Of a DNA stretch of 64,000 nucleotides, positions 1-7,852 are shown one piece after another. Below the pieces are notes generated by a model. The model made no database searches and had not been told where the DNA came from. It was given only the letters and a program-made list of their open reading frames with translations. Source of the stretch: DASQZT01 sp035638575 (GTDB lineage: Bacteria; Acidobacteriota; Terriglobia; Bryobacterales; Bryobacteraceae). The stretch lies in NCBI GenBank assembly GCA_035638575.1, contig DASQZT010000013.1:26626-90625 (forward strand), written 5' to 3'. The stretch's first letter is position 1, and each line of letters begins with the position of its first letter. Made by a program: the position numbers and the translations under genes.

Positions 1-428
1 CCAGCCGGGCTTTACCCAACAAATGGTGCGCAACCTGCGCGCTCAGCGCTGCCAGATCTTCAGCGGCTATTTGCGCTGCCTGAGTGCCGATTTCGCCCGG
101 GTTTGTTCAGCCTTGAGAGTGTTCATGGTGCAGTCCCGGCATGACCGGCCGGACCTCGCCAGCACTTTGATCCGCAGCCAGGTGCAGTTCGCCTGCGGCC
201 TGGTGTCCGTGCGGTTCCGTGTGTTTCTGTACCGATGGGGCCTCTGCTCGATCGATGTGCGGGGACTGGTTCAAATCTTCGACGGGATGCGCCTGGAACT
301 ACGCAGCCTGGTGCCCGCGGCCGTCCCGGTTCTGTAGGATCGCGCGCGATTTCTCCGCGGAACTCGCGCGCTCGTTCCGTCTCGAAGACGCGCCTGAGTG
401 CGCAGTGGCTTCCCGGGCCCTCCTCCCT
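1..428. other. left edge, no gene called
   Basis: No reading frame here looks like a real gene. The + frame from 23 to 337 has an unnatural composition and no recognisable motif. On the minus strand a short stretch near 90-1 reads like natural protein (rich in Ala, Gln and Leu) but is separated from the nearest ATG (about 125) by a change of frame, so it could be the broken start of a leftward gene beyond the edge. I cannot support more. Confidence 0.3.
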
Positions 429-1166
429 CTACAGCTTTTTCAGGATTTGTTTCGCCTCTTTCAACCGTGGAAATTCTTTCTCCGCCTCCCGAAATTCCCG
501 CGTGTGCACTCTTCTCCGCGCGCCGTGGTGGTCCACCGGATACCGCAGGTGCAGCATCTCGTGGAACATGACGTACTCCAGGGCCAACAGCGGCGCTTCC
601 GCGCGGTCGAAAATCCGGCTAATGATGATGGCGTTGTGAGCCGGGTCGAAGTGCCCCAGCATGCTGCGCGAAGGCCGGCGGCTCCATCCCAACTGCGGCC
701 GTCCCATCATCCCGCCAAAAAAGCGGCCATTCAACCGCTCGAAGACCTCATCCAGGTCCTGGTGTTCACCGCGCGGCCCCGAGATGAATTTGCGTCCCCG
801 GATTTGCCTTACCAGTTGCGCCTGCCGCCGCACATCCCGCCGGTTCAGATACATCCGGTATCGGTGGGAATACATGCGGGCCACCGGTTTCCGGTACAGC
901 TTGCCCAGCAGAATATGGGCCAGGGCCTCCATCACGGGCGCCGGCGCGCCTGCCAGCAGATCCGAAATCCGCACCTCCAGCCGGCCGTCCTCCAGGCGGA
1001 TAAAACTGTCCGCATTCGCGAAGCCGCGGAATTCCACGCGCAGGACCGGCATGGCGGTCCGGGGTTTCAATTCGCGGAACACGCGCGCATAAATCTCCTC
1101 CGGCGTTTCGAAAAAGAGAGAAGTCTGGAGCCCCTGCAGGTCGAGCATCCCCGGTGGTTCCGGCAT
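429..1166 (-). CDS. SprT-like zinc metalloprotease domain protein
   Basis: A 245-residue protein with a zincin active site HEMLH at residues 202-206 (HExxH; the Glu is the catalytic base) and a further His near 222 in HTREFREAEKEF that could be the third zinc ligand. The spacing and the following basic helix fit the SprT-like/M48-like families. The N-terminal half carries no motif I recognise. No signal peptide is visible, so it is probably cytoplasmic. The physiological substrate is unknown. It stands alone and is divergent from fabH. A second ATG at 1148 is an equally possible start. Confidence 0.75.
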   Translation of the reverse strand: MPEPPGMLDLQGLQTSLFFETPEEIYARVFRELKPRTAMPVLRVEFRGFANADSFIRLEDGRLEVRISDLLAGAPAPVMEALAHILLGKLYRKPVARMYSHRYRMYLNRRDVRRQAQLVRQIRGRKFISGPRGEHQDLDEVFERLNGRFFGGMMGRPQLGWSRRPSRSMLGHFDPAHNAIIISRIFDRAEAPLLALEYVMFHEMLHLRYPVDHHGARRRVHTREFREAEKEFPRLKEAKQILKKL

Positions 1167-1281
1167 CTCCCATTAGGTTACCGCGTCCCCGCTCTCACGT
1201 CCCACGTGCGGCCACGTTCCGAATCCCCAAACCGCCACCCACGGGATGCGTTACTCTGAATTGGTAAAGGAACAAACGACT

Positions 1282-2277
1282 TTGGTCAAGGCGAAAATCA
1301 CTGCTCTCGGCTGCTACACCCCACCTGGCCTCCTGACTAACCAGGACCTCGAAAAAATGGTCGAAACCAGCGACCAATGGATCGTCGAGCGTACCGGCAT
1401 TCGCGAACGCCATATCGCCGGGCCGGAAATGGCCACCTCCGATATGGCCATCGAGGCGGCCCGCTGCGCCCTGGCACAGCGCGGCGTCGATGCGGCCGAA
1501 GTCGAGGCCATTATCGTCTGCACCGTTACCCCCGACATGCTGTTCCCTTCCACCGCCTGCCTGGTGCAGACCGGCCTCGGCGCGCGGGGCGCGTGGGGTT
1601 TCGATCTGATTGCCGCGTGCTCCGGCTTCCTGTACGGCCTCACCACCGGCGCGCACCTGATCGGCGGCGGCACGCACCGCAAGGTGCTGGTGATCGGTTC
1701 CGATACCATGAGCCGCATCATCGACTACACCGACCGCGCCACCTGCATCCTGTTCGGCGATGGCGCCGGCGCCATGCTGCTGGAGCCCGCCGGCGATGGC
1801 GACGATCACCTCGGGTTCATCGACTTCGTGGGCGAAGTGGATGGTTCCGGCGGCCCGGCCCTTTACATGCCGGCCGGCGGCAGCCGCCTTCCCGCCTCCC
1901 ATGAAACCGTCGACAAGCGCATGCACTACGTCCACCAGGACGGCTCGGCCGTCTTCAAGTATGCCGTCCGCAAGATGTACGAATCCTGCCGCGAGGTGCT
2001 GGCGCGCAACGGGCTCACCGTAGACAACGTGGACATCATGATCCCGCACCAGGCCAACCTGCGCATCATCTTCGGCGCGGGCGACCGCCTGGGCATTCCC
2101 CGCGAGAAGGTCATGATCAACATCGACCGTTACGGGAACACCACCGCTGGCACCCTGCCGCTGGCCACGCGCGACGCCATCCTGCAGGGGCGCTTGAAAA
2201 AGGGCGACATCGTGCTTTATGCGGCGGTGGGCGCCGGCTACACCGTGGGCGCCACTCTCTGGCGCTGGGCCTACTGA
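1282..2277 (+). CDS. fabH: beta-ketoacyl-ACP synthase III (FabH)
   Basis: Condenses acetyl-CoA or another acyl-CoA primer with malonyl-ACP to start type II fatty acid synthesis. From the TTG at 1282 the catalytic triad is Cys113 (IAACSGF), His256 (PHQAN) and Asn286 (YGNTTAGT), almost the E. coli numbering for the Cys (112). An AAAGGAA ribosome site at 1266-1272 lies nine bases before this TTG. The in-frame ATG at 1246 would add 12 residues and has no Shine-Dalgarno sequence, so I prefer the TTG. The gene ends four bases from the convergent heparinase-like gene. It sits alone rather than in a fab cluster, so it could prime a special lipid, but nothing in the sequence shows that. Confidence 0.92.
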   Translation: MVKAKITALGCYTPPGLLTNQDLEKMVETSDQWIVERTGIRERHIAGPEMATSDMAIEAARCALAQRGVDAAEVEAIIVCTVTPDMLFPSTACLVQTGLGARGAWGFDLIAACSGFLYGLTTGAHLIGGGTHRKVLVIGSDTMSRIIDYTDRATCILFGDGAGAMLLEPAGDGDDHLGFIDFVGEVDGSGGPALYMPAGGSRLPASHETVDKRMHYVHQDGSAVFKYAVRKMYESCREVLARNGLTVDNVDIMIPHQANLRIIFGAGDRLGIPREKVMINIDRYGNTTAGTLPLATRDAILQGRLKKGDIVLYAAVGAGYTVGATLWRWAY

Positions 2278-2280
2278 CCC

Positions 2281-3678
2281 TCACTTCAGGCGCACGCCCA
2301 CATCCTTGCCGTGCGGCAACTCCAGTTCCAGGATGCCGCCCATATCGGCCGCCGCCTCGTACATCTCCTCATCGTCGATCTCGACCTCGTATTTGCGCAG
2401 GGGCTCCAGCCCCACCAGAAACACCAGCGCCTCGTCCTGCATCTCGAGCTGGAACTTCCGCGCCGTCTGGGCCAGGCAGACCACCGCCTGGTCGAGGGAA
2501 ATCGGTCCCGCGGCCAACTGCGGGCTGATGGCGGTCACCCGGCCGTCCTCGAAGATCTGCATCACTCCGTCGAAGTAGCCGAACCAACGCGCCGAATCGT
2601 CCCAGCTCGATCGCACGAAAAGCCGTCCCATCTCCGCGTTGTAATAAACCAGGGGAGCCAGGTAGTAACTGAGCCCCGGCTGGTACGGATTGGCCCACAG
2701 GAATTCGTAGGGCGCCCCGAACGTGCCGCGCAGGATGAACTTGTCGTGCATCAGCCAGCCCTGCAGGATCTGGCTGGACGGCGCGTTGGCGTCGTACGCC
2801 ACCATCGCCAGCTCCGCGGCGCGCGAGAGCGCGGCCTCCCGCAAGTCGGGCTCGCCGATCTTGCGGGTCATCCCGATATAGTAGTCCCCATCCGGCGCCG
2901 GGTATGGCGGCGGATAGTAGGTCATGAGATGCTCGATCGGATAATCCTTGAAGTACAGCGGGCAGGACTCGCGCAGATCCAGATTGGCGTTGTCGCGCAG
3001 GGCGTGGAGCAGTTCGAGCAGAGGGTAGGCATCTTCCCGCTTCAGCACGCTGCGGCCGCTCTTGAGGGCGGGCGCCATCTTGGCTTCCCACCAGGTGTGA
3101 ACCACCCGCTCCAGTTCGCGCTGCGGAGTCCGCGGAACGTGGTCGAACAATGCCACGGCGGCCAGCACCCGCGACCGCACCGCCGCCACGGTGTCGGCGC
3201 CCGCGGTTTCGGCGATGCCCTTTTCGAGCCGCGATGTCAATTCGCGACGCTGGGCATCGCTCAGCAACTCCTGGCACCAGTCGAACACCAGCGCCTGTTG
3301 CCGGAGGTCGTTGTCCCGCCCGAGCGCCCACGCCACCGCCCGCCTCCCCGCCGCGGCATCGCCCGTGACCGCGTAGTACAGGGCGTCCGCGAAGCCGCGC
3401 TCGGGCATCGGGGCGCCTCCCATCACCAGCGCTTCCAGCTGCTGCCACCGCGCCGAGGTCCGGTCGCGTTCCCGCTTCAGCAGCCTGAGCCGCGCCGGCC
3501 TGAGAAACAGCCGCGGATGCTCGCTCGACACGGTGACCGGCTCATCCGCCGTCTGGGCCGCCGCCGCGGCCGGGCTCGACGCCATCAGGGTGGCCAGGAT
3601 TCCCAGCAGCACAGGCGTGCCCGCCTTCCCCGGCCGATGATGGACAAGCCCGCCGGCCTGTCCTACCAGTGTGTCCAT
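2281..3678 (-). CDS. secreted heparinase II/III-like (alginate-lyase-type) protein
   Basis: About 465 residues. It begins with a hydrophobic export segment (VLLGILATLMASS, then an Ala-rich cleavage region) followed by SSEHPRLFLRPARLRLLKRE, the typical entry to the alpha/alpha-toroid fold of heparinase II/III and alginate lyases. The middle is Ala/Leu-rich helix with paired Trp and Tyr residues (WLMHDKF, YYLAPLVYY), and the C-terminus ends in an acidic beta-type region. I cannot assign catalytic residues, so enzyme activity and substrate are open. The ATG at 3678 is chosen over the one at 3726 because it puts the signal peptide nearer the start. It converges on fabH. Confidence 0.6.
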   Translation of the reverse strand: MDTLVGQAGGLVHHRPGKAGTPVLLGILATLMASSPAAAAAQTADEPVTVSSEHPRLFLRPARLRLLKRERDRTSARWQQLEALVMGGAPMPERGFADALYYAVTGDAAAGRRAVAWALGRDNDLRQQALVFDWCQELLSDAQRRELTSRLEKGIAETAGADTVAAVRSRVLAAVALFDHVPRTPQRELERVVHTWWEAKMAPALKSGRSVLKREDAYPLLELLHALRDNANLDLRESCPLYFKDYPIEHLMTYYPPPYPAPDGDYYIGMTRKIGEPDLREAALSRAAELAMVAYDANAPSSQILQGWLMHDKFILRGTFGAPYEFLWANPYQPGLSYYLAPLVYYNAEMGRLFVRSSWDDSARWFGYFDGVMQIFEDGRVTAISPQLAAGPISLDQAVVCLAQTARKFQLEMQDEALVFLVGLEPLRKYEVEIDDEEMYEAAADMGGILELELPHGKDVGVRLK

Positions 3679-3778
3679 CACCCCGATTGTGTCATAGCGA
3701 CACAGCCCCCGCCCACCGGTCCACACCCGGTTTTCCGGGCCGCCCGGAAAATATTTGATTCAAAACGGGTTCAATAGA

Positions 3779-3807
3779 TTGACACGTGGTTGTCCGATTG
3801 CTATTTA
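3779..3807 (+). promoter_or_regulatory. sigma-70-type promoter of the 6S RNA candidate
   Basis: A perfect -35 TTGACA at 3779-3784, a 17-base spacer, and a -10-like TATTTA at 3802-3807. Transcription would start near 3813-3815, just before the first paired bases of the 6S-like RNA. No protein-coding start with a ribosome site follows, which supports a promoter for a noncoding RNA. Confidence 0.6.
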
Positions 3808-3812
3808 TGGTT

Positions 3813-3988
3813 GTGAATTGGCGAAGTAACCTTTCAAACCTGCCCTCTGCTGCAACAGGCAGGCGGAAGAAGAGTGAGCCGAAGAGACAGCGTGCTTGCG
3901 GGAGCCGGTGTTTGCAACAGTTTTTGCTCACTATTCTTCCCTTGTTGGTTGCCGCAGAGGGGTTTTTTGGCCAACGTCTTTATTTTTA
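3813..3988 (+). ncRNA. ssrS: 6S RNA candidate (SsrS)
   Basis: 6S RNA mimics an open promoter and sequesters housekeeping RNA polymerase. The fold here fits. A discontinuous closing stem pairs TTGGC (3818-3822) with GCCAA (3970-3974) and CCCTCTGC (3843-3850) with GCAGAGGG (3954-3961). A central bubble has 14 nt (3851-3864) opposite 13 nt (3941-3953). A long terminal arm pairs GGAAGAA (3865-3871) with TTCTTCC (3934-3940) and GTGAGC (3874-3879) with GCTCAC (3926-3931). Length (about 175 nt), a promoter directly upstream, and a T-rich end (CTTTATTTTT, 3978-3987) all agree. tmRNA, RNase P and SRP RNA hallmarks are absent. The exact ends are inferred. Confidence 0.65.
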
Positions 3989-4134
3989 CGATCTCTCCGG
4001 GGGATCAGTGGTAGCGGTCGTTGTCTGGCATTTCTGGTGAGGAGAAAATTTGGACGCGGACCTGACCAGGAATGGACCGACATAATCTGTTCACCAGATA
4101 GCCCGACGCCGGATCCCAGCCCAACTTGGGCGGG
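3989..4134 (+). other. structured intergenic stretch downstream of the 6S candidate
   Basis: There is no credible gene. TCTGGTGA (4033-4040) pairs perfectly with TCACCAGA (4091-4098) around a 50-base interior, and the strong terminator hairpin follows. This could be a second small RNA, a 3' extension of the 6S transcript, or the remains of a lost gene. I recognise no riboswitch or known RNA motif, and see no separate promoter. Confidence 0.3.
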
Positions 4135-4187
4135 CCGCATCGGATCCAGTTCCGAAAGTCATGGGACTGATCCGATGCGGTTTTTCA
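4135..4187 (+). terminator. rho-independent terminator
   Basis: Left arm CCGCATCGGATC (4135-4146) pairs perfectly with GATCCGATGCGG (4169-4180), with extra partial pairing inside (CAGTTCC against GGGACT), and TTTTTCATTTT follows. The T run lies on the + strand only, so it ends rightward transcription from the 6S region, not the leftward zinc-ribbon gene that ends at 4219. Confidence 0.8.
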
Positions 4188-4218
4188 TTTTGGGCGGACG
4201 CGTTGCCGCTTCGGGGCC

Positions 4219-4512
4219 TCAGTAGCTCAGCGTCCCCGTCCGCGGCGCCTCTTCCGGATTCGGCAGATATAGCGTTTTGCAGTGCTCGCAGCGGTAGATC
4301 TCGGCGTTCGCCCCGAACTTTCGCTTCACCTCGTCCCCGAAGAAATACCACCGCTTCAGGTGCCCCGCGCAGAGCTTGCCTTTTTCGTCTTTTTCGTTGC
4401 ACGCCCTCATACGCGGAACGCGCCGCTTTACCTTGGTGCCGTCGCTCAGGGTGTCCACCAGCTCCGCCACCGGCACAGGCTTGTCGGAGGCCGCATATTT
4501 CGGGTTCGCCAT
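4219..4512 (-). CDS. small zinc-ribbon-like protein, function unknown
   Basis: A 97-residue basic protein with two metal-knuckle candidates: Cys38 with Cys48 and His51 (CNEKDEKGKLCAGHLKRWY), and Cys75/Cys78 (CEHC). This resembles a zinc ribbon split by about 25 residues. No signal peptide or membrane segment is present. It is the last gene of the leftward run, 67 bases after the ferredoxin-like gene. I do not recognise a named family. A nucleic-acid-binding or assembly role is possible but not shown. Confidence 0.65.
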   Translation of the reverse strand: MANPKYAASDKPVPVAELVDTLSDGTKVKRRVPRMRACNEKDEKGKLCAGHLKRWYFFGDEVKRKFGANAEIYRCEHCKTLYLPNPEEAPRTGTLSY

Positions 4513-4579
4513 ATCGAGAACGACGAGTATATCAGGATAGAGTTGCGCCTGACACGCGCCGCGATCTACGTGTCGCGAT

Positions 4580-4948
4580 CTACGCGCCGTCCCCCGCCCC
4601 GCTCGCCGCGAACGCGAACTCCTCCACTACCTTCCCCCCGATCAGATGTTCCTGAATGATGCGCTCCAGCACCTCCGGAGTCGCCGAGCAGTACCACACG
4701 CCTTCCGGGTAGACCACCGCGATGGGGCCCTGCTCGCACACCCGCAGGCAGTTCACCTTGGTGCGGTAGATGTGGTCCAGGAGCCCTAGTTCGGCCAGCC
4801 GCCGCTTCAGATAATTCCACGATTCCAGGCCGGCTTCTTTCGGGCAGCACTTCGGCTCCGTCTGATCGCTGCACAGAAAGATGTGCCGCCGGGTCCGCGG
4901 AATATTCAGGTTCACCGCAATCTGCCGCAGCCGCTCCAGGTCCGCCAT
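4580..4948 (-). CDS. thioredoxin-like [2Fe-2S] ferredoxin
   Basis: A 122-residue protein of the (2Fe-2S) ferredoxin-like family. Cysteines at 26, 34/35, 67 and 71 (HIFLCSDQTEPKCC and VNCLRVC) match the C-x(7-8)-C-x(31-32)-C-x(3)-C pattern, and VVYPEGVWY is the typical strand after the second pair. It probably carries electrons for a cytoplasmic oxidoreductase or serves Fe-S handling. It starts five bases after the stop of the FAH-family gene, so the two are probably cotranscribed. The partner enzyme is not identifiable from the sequence. Confidence 0.85.
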   Translation of the reverse strand: MADLERLRQIAVNLNIPRTRRHIFLCSDQTEPKCCPKEAGLESWNYLKRRLAELGLLDHIYRTKVNCLRVCEQGPIAVVYPEGVWYCSATPEVLERIIQEHLIGGKVVEEFAFAASGAGDGA

Positions 4949-4953
4949 AACCG

Positions 4954-5799
4954 TTACTGGACGCAGACCGCGGGATTCCGCAGCTCGCCGATCTCCGCCG
5001 CCTGTATGCTCACCACGTCGCCGGGCTCGAGCGCCGCCTCGCGCGGCACGATGATGCCCGTGCCCGTCAGCAGCACCGACCCCGCCGGAACGCGGTTGGC
5101 GCGCGTGAGGTATTCGATCAGCGTCTCCAGCCGCCGGTGCAGGCTGGCCGTCGAAGCCGTGCCGGAGAACACTTCCTTGCCGTCCCGCACGATCCGGCAG
5201 GTCATCTCCACATGATACGGGTCCGGCAGATCGCCGGCCGGAACGATCGCCGGGCCGAGCGCGCAGCAGCCGTCGTAGATCTTGGACTGCGGCAGGTACA
5301 GCGGATTCTCCCGCTCGATATCCCAGGCCGATACGTCGTTGGCCAGGGTGAAGCCCGCGATGCGCCCGCGGCTACCCAACACCAACGCCAGCTCGGGCTC
5401 GGGCGCGGTGAATTTCGAGTCGGCGCGGATTCCGATCGGCTGGCCGCTGGCCACGCAGACGCGCGCAGTGCCTTTGAAGAAGATCTCCGGCCGGGCGTCG
5501 CGGTACACGTGCGCATACATGCCCTCGCGCGTGCCGTGTTCGGCGTCGCGGAACGACGCGCTGGGCTCATACGTGCAACCGCAGGCCCACACTTCGGGAG
5601 GCTGGATCGGCAGCACCGGCGTGTGCTCTTCGGCATGGCGGCTGGCCAGCTGCGATGCCAGTTCTCCCAAGCTTTCCTTTTCCACCTCGGCGCGCCGGAT
5701 CAGGTCGAGCATGGTGTGCCCTTGAATCGGCCGCGCCAGGCCGTTTTCGAAAACGGCGGCAATCACCGCCCCTTGGATTTTGATTTGTCCCAGATGCAT
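4954..5799 (-). CDS. fumarylacetoacetate-hydrolase family dehydratase, 2-keto-3-deoxy-pentonate dehydratase-like
   Basis: A 281-residue FAH-fold enzyme. Conserved features are RPEIFFKG, EPELALVL (metal-binding acidic residues), NDVSAWDIE, NPLYLPQSKIYDG and a C-terminal GTGIIVP. The NPLYLPQxKIYDG block is what I know from 2-keto-3-deoxy-D-arabinonate/xylonate dehydratases, which convert the sugar acid to 2,5-dioxopentanoate. The start ATG overlaps the stop of the aldehyde dehydrogenase (TGATG), giving translational coupling with the enzyme that would use this product. A longer reading frame extends to 6699 but is a shadow of the dehydrogenase. Other FAH activities (hydratase, acylpyruvate hydrolase) cannot be excluded. 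Confidence 0.8.
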   Translation of the reverse strand: MHLGQIKIQGAVIAAVFENGLARPIQGHTMLDLIRRAEVEKESLGELASQLASRHAEEHTPVLPIQPPEVWACGCTYEPSASFRDAEHGTREGMYAHVYRDARPEIFFKGTARVCVASGQPIGIRADSKFTAPEPELALVLGSRGRIAGFTLANDVSAWDIERENPLYLPQSKIYDGCCALGPAIVPAGDLPDPYHVEMTCRIVRDGKEVFSGTASTASLHRRLETLIEYLTRANRVPAGSVLLTGTGIIVPREAALEPGDVVSIQAAEIGELRNPAVCVQ

Positions 5800-7244
5800 C
5801 AGTACTTCAGGTAGACGGTCTTGTAGTCGCTGTAAAACTCCATGGCCGCCTGGCCCTGCTCCTTCGGTCCGAAACTGGATTCCTTGGTGCCGCCGAACGG
5901 GAGCTGGTATTCCACCCCGGCGCTCGGCAGATTGACGGTCAGCAGCCCCACCTCCGCGCGATAGATGTATTCGAAGGCCCGCGAGAGGTTGGTGGTCTGG
6001 ATGGAAGACGAAAGGCCGAACGGGATGTTGTTGGCGATCCGCATGGCGTCTTCGAAATGCTTCGCCCGCATGATCGCCAGAACGGGACCGAAGATCTCCT
6101 CGCGCGCGATGATGTGCTCCTCCTCGACGCCCGCAAACACGGTCGGCTCCACGAAGTACCCCTTGGCCAGCGCGCCGTCCGTCATCCTGCGGCCCCCGCA
6201 CAGCGGCTCGCCCGATTCCTTGCGCCCGGCTTCGATGTAGCGCAGCACCGTATCCATCTGGCCCTGGTCCACGCACGGGCCGATTTCGATCCCCGGCTCC
6301 ATCCCGTTGCCCACCTTCAGCCGCCTGGTCCGCTCCACCACCGCCGCGACGAACCGGTCGTAGATGGCGTCTTCCACGATCGCCCGGCTGGTTGCCGTAC
6401 ACTTCTGCCCGGTGGAGAAGAACGCCGCGTTCACCACGTTCTCGACCGCGGTGGAGAAGTCCGCATCCGCCAGCACGACGGTGGGGTTCTTGCCGCCCAT
6501 CTCGAGCTGGATGCGCAGGCGCCGCTTGGATGCCTCCGCGTGCAGCCAGTTGCCGATTTCGCACGACCCGGTGAACGACACGGCCTTCACCGGCCTGGCG
6601 CCCACCACTGCCCGGCCGAGTTCGCCGCCCGGACCCGCCACGAAGTTCACCGTGCCCTTGGGAATGCCGGCCTCGTGGAGCGCCTCCACCAGGCGCCACG
6701 CGCTCAAAGGCGCGGCCGACGCCGGTTTGAGCACCACCGTGTTCCCGCAGATCAGCGCCGGCGCCATCTTCCAGGCCGGAATCGCGCTGGGGAAATTCCA
6801 GGGAGTGATCATCCCCACCACTCCCACCGGCTTGCGCAGCGCGAACATGTGCACGCGGTCGCGCTCCGACGGCACCAGCATTCCCGGCATGCGCGAGCCT
6901 TCACCCGCGAAATAGCGGAAGATGTTGATCGAGCGCCGCACCTCCCCTTTGGCCTCGGGAAGCGTCTTGCCTTCTTCGCGCGTCATCTCGGCGGAGACCT
7001 GCTCGAACTTCCGGTCCAGGATGTCGGCCGCGCGAAACAGGATGTTGCCGCGCGCCGGCCCGCTCATTCCCGACCACACGGGCAGCGCCGCGCCCGCCGC
7101 CGCGGCAGCATCTTCCACGTCGCGGGCCGTGCCCTTCACGAAGCAGCCGGCCACCTCGTCGGTGTCCGCCGGGTTGCGGTCCTCGAACAGGGCGGAACCT
7201 TTCACCCATTCGCCATCGATGTAGTTCGAAAAAGTTTCAGGCAT
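5799..7244 (-). CDS. NAD(P)-dependent aldehyde dehydrogenase, probably 2,5-dioxopentanoate (ketoglutarate semialdehyde) dehydrogenase
   Basis: A full-length 481-residue ALDH. It shows the cofactor-site FTGSCEIG, LEMGGKNP with the general-base Glu, GQKCTATSR with the catalytic Cys, and the C-terminal PFGGTKESSFGPKEQG. Substrate assignment rests on context: it is coupled by a one-base overlap to a 2-keto-3-deoxy-pentonate dehydratase-like gene, so the pair would perform the last two steps of an oxidative pentose (Weimberg-type) or uronate route ending in 2-oxoglutarate. The upstream dehydrogenase and first dehydratase are not in this window. Confidence 0.88.
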   Translation of the reverse strand: MPETFSNYIDGEWVKGSALFEDRNPADTDEVAGCFVKGTARDVEDAAAAAGAALPVWSGMSGPARGNILFRAADILDRKFEQVSAEMTREEGKTLPEAKGEVRRSINIFRYFAGEGSRMPGMLVPSERDRVHMFALRKPVGVVGMITPWNFPSAIPAWKMAPALICGNTVVLKPASAAPLSAWRLVEALHEAGIPKGTVNFVAGPGGELGRAVVGARPVKAVSFTGSCEIGNWLHAEASKRRLRIQLEMGGKNPTVVLADADFSTAVENVVNAAFFSTGQKCTATSRAIVEDAIYDRFVAAVVERTRRLKVGNGMEPGIEIGPCVDQGQMDTVLRYIEAGRKESGEPLCGGRRMTDGALAKGYFVEPTVFAGVEEEHIIAREEIFGPVLAIMRAKHFEDAMRIANNIPFGLSSSIQTTNLSRAFEYIYRAEVGLLTVNLPSAGVEYQLPFGGTKESSFGPKEQGQAAMEFYSDYKTVYLKY

Positions 7245-7291
7245 GTCTACCTTTCAGGGTACCGGATTCCCAGCCACCCACTCGCCCACAT

Positions 7292-7852
7292 TCAAAACGG
7301 CTCCGTATAGAAATATGCGTCGTTGCGCGCGAATCCCGCAATTCTCGCCACCAGGTTCTGCGGGAATTTCTGAATACGCGCGTTGTAATGCTCCAGCGTC
7401 TCGTTGTACTTGAGGCGGGCCACTGCAACCCGCGCCTCGCTGTCCTTGATTCCATCCTCGATCCGCGAAAAATTCCCGTCCGCCGCGGCGCGCCGGTCCG
7501 ACTCCATGTATACCATCAGCTTGGCCAATGCTTCGGACAGTCGGTCGTTGGCCCGTATGCGGGCCTGTGGAGTCGCGCCTCCGAGCAACTCGGCCTGTGC
7601 GGCGGCAACTTCCGCAAAGACGCCGCCGGCCGAAAGCCGCGATGCTTTCGCGGCGTTCGCGAGATCGCGGATCCGGCCCGCCCGCTCCGCGAATGCCGAA
7701 TCCACGCCGGCCCATTGGGCATCGATGGCCACCCGATACTGCGCCAGCTCGTCCTTCACTTTCACATAGGTGCTTACGGCCGTGCCCAATGCCACCACCA
7801 CCACTGGTAGCCCGATCAGGACGATCTTCAGGCGTGATCTACTGTCTTCCAA
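7292..7852 (-). CDS. lemA: LemA family protein
   Basis: A 186-residue protein with one N-terminal membrane anchor (IVLIGLPVVVVALGTAV) and a helical LemA domain. The recognisable end is YNARIQKFPQNLVARIAGF. LemA proteins have short or no cytoplasmic tails with the bundle outside; the function is poorly known. The gene overlaps the nucleotidyltransferase-like gene by 14 bases, and the TPM-domain protein lies just beyond. LemA next to a TPM protein is a common bacterial pairing. Confidence 0.88.
   Translation of the reverse strand: MEDSRSRLKIVLIGLPVVVVALGTAVSTYVKVKDELAQYRVAIDAQWAGVDSAFAERAGRIRDLANAAKASRLSAGGVFAEVAAAQAELLGGATPQARIRANDRLSEALAKLMVYMESDRRAAADGNFSRIEDGIKDSEARVAVARLKYNETLEHYNARIQKFPQNLVARIAGFARNDAYFYTEPF

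Noticed and set aside
1..428. Possible 5' end of a leftward gene at the left edge
   Set aside because: Natural-looking residues appear only after a frame change from the nearest ATG, and the stretch is too short to identify.
2311..3777. A 488-residue + strand frame
   Set aside because: Antisense to the heparinase-like gene, which has a signal peptide and family motifs; the + frame has none.
3813..4187. RNase P RNA, tmRNA or SRP RNA
   Set aside because: The RNase P core (GAGGAAAGTCC type), a tRNA-like end for tmRNA and the SRP Alu/S-domain motifs are all absent; the fold fits 6S RNA instead.
5799..6699. An N-terminal extension of the FAH-family gene up to 6699
   Set aside because: The extra 300 residues are an Arg/Gly-rich shadow of the aldehyde dehydrogenase; the real start is the TGATG overlap at 5799.
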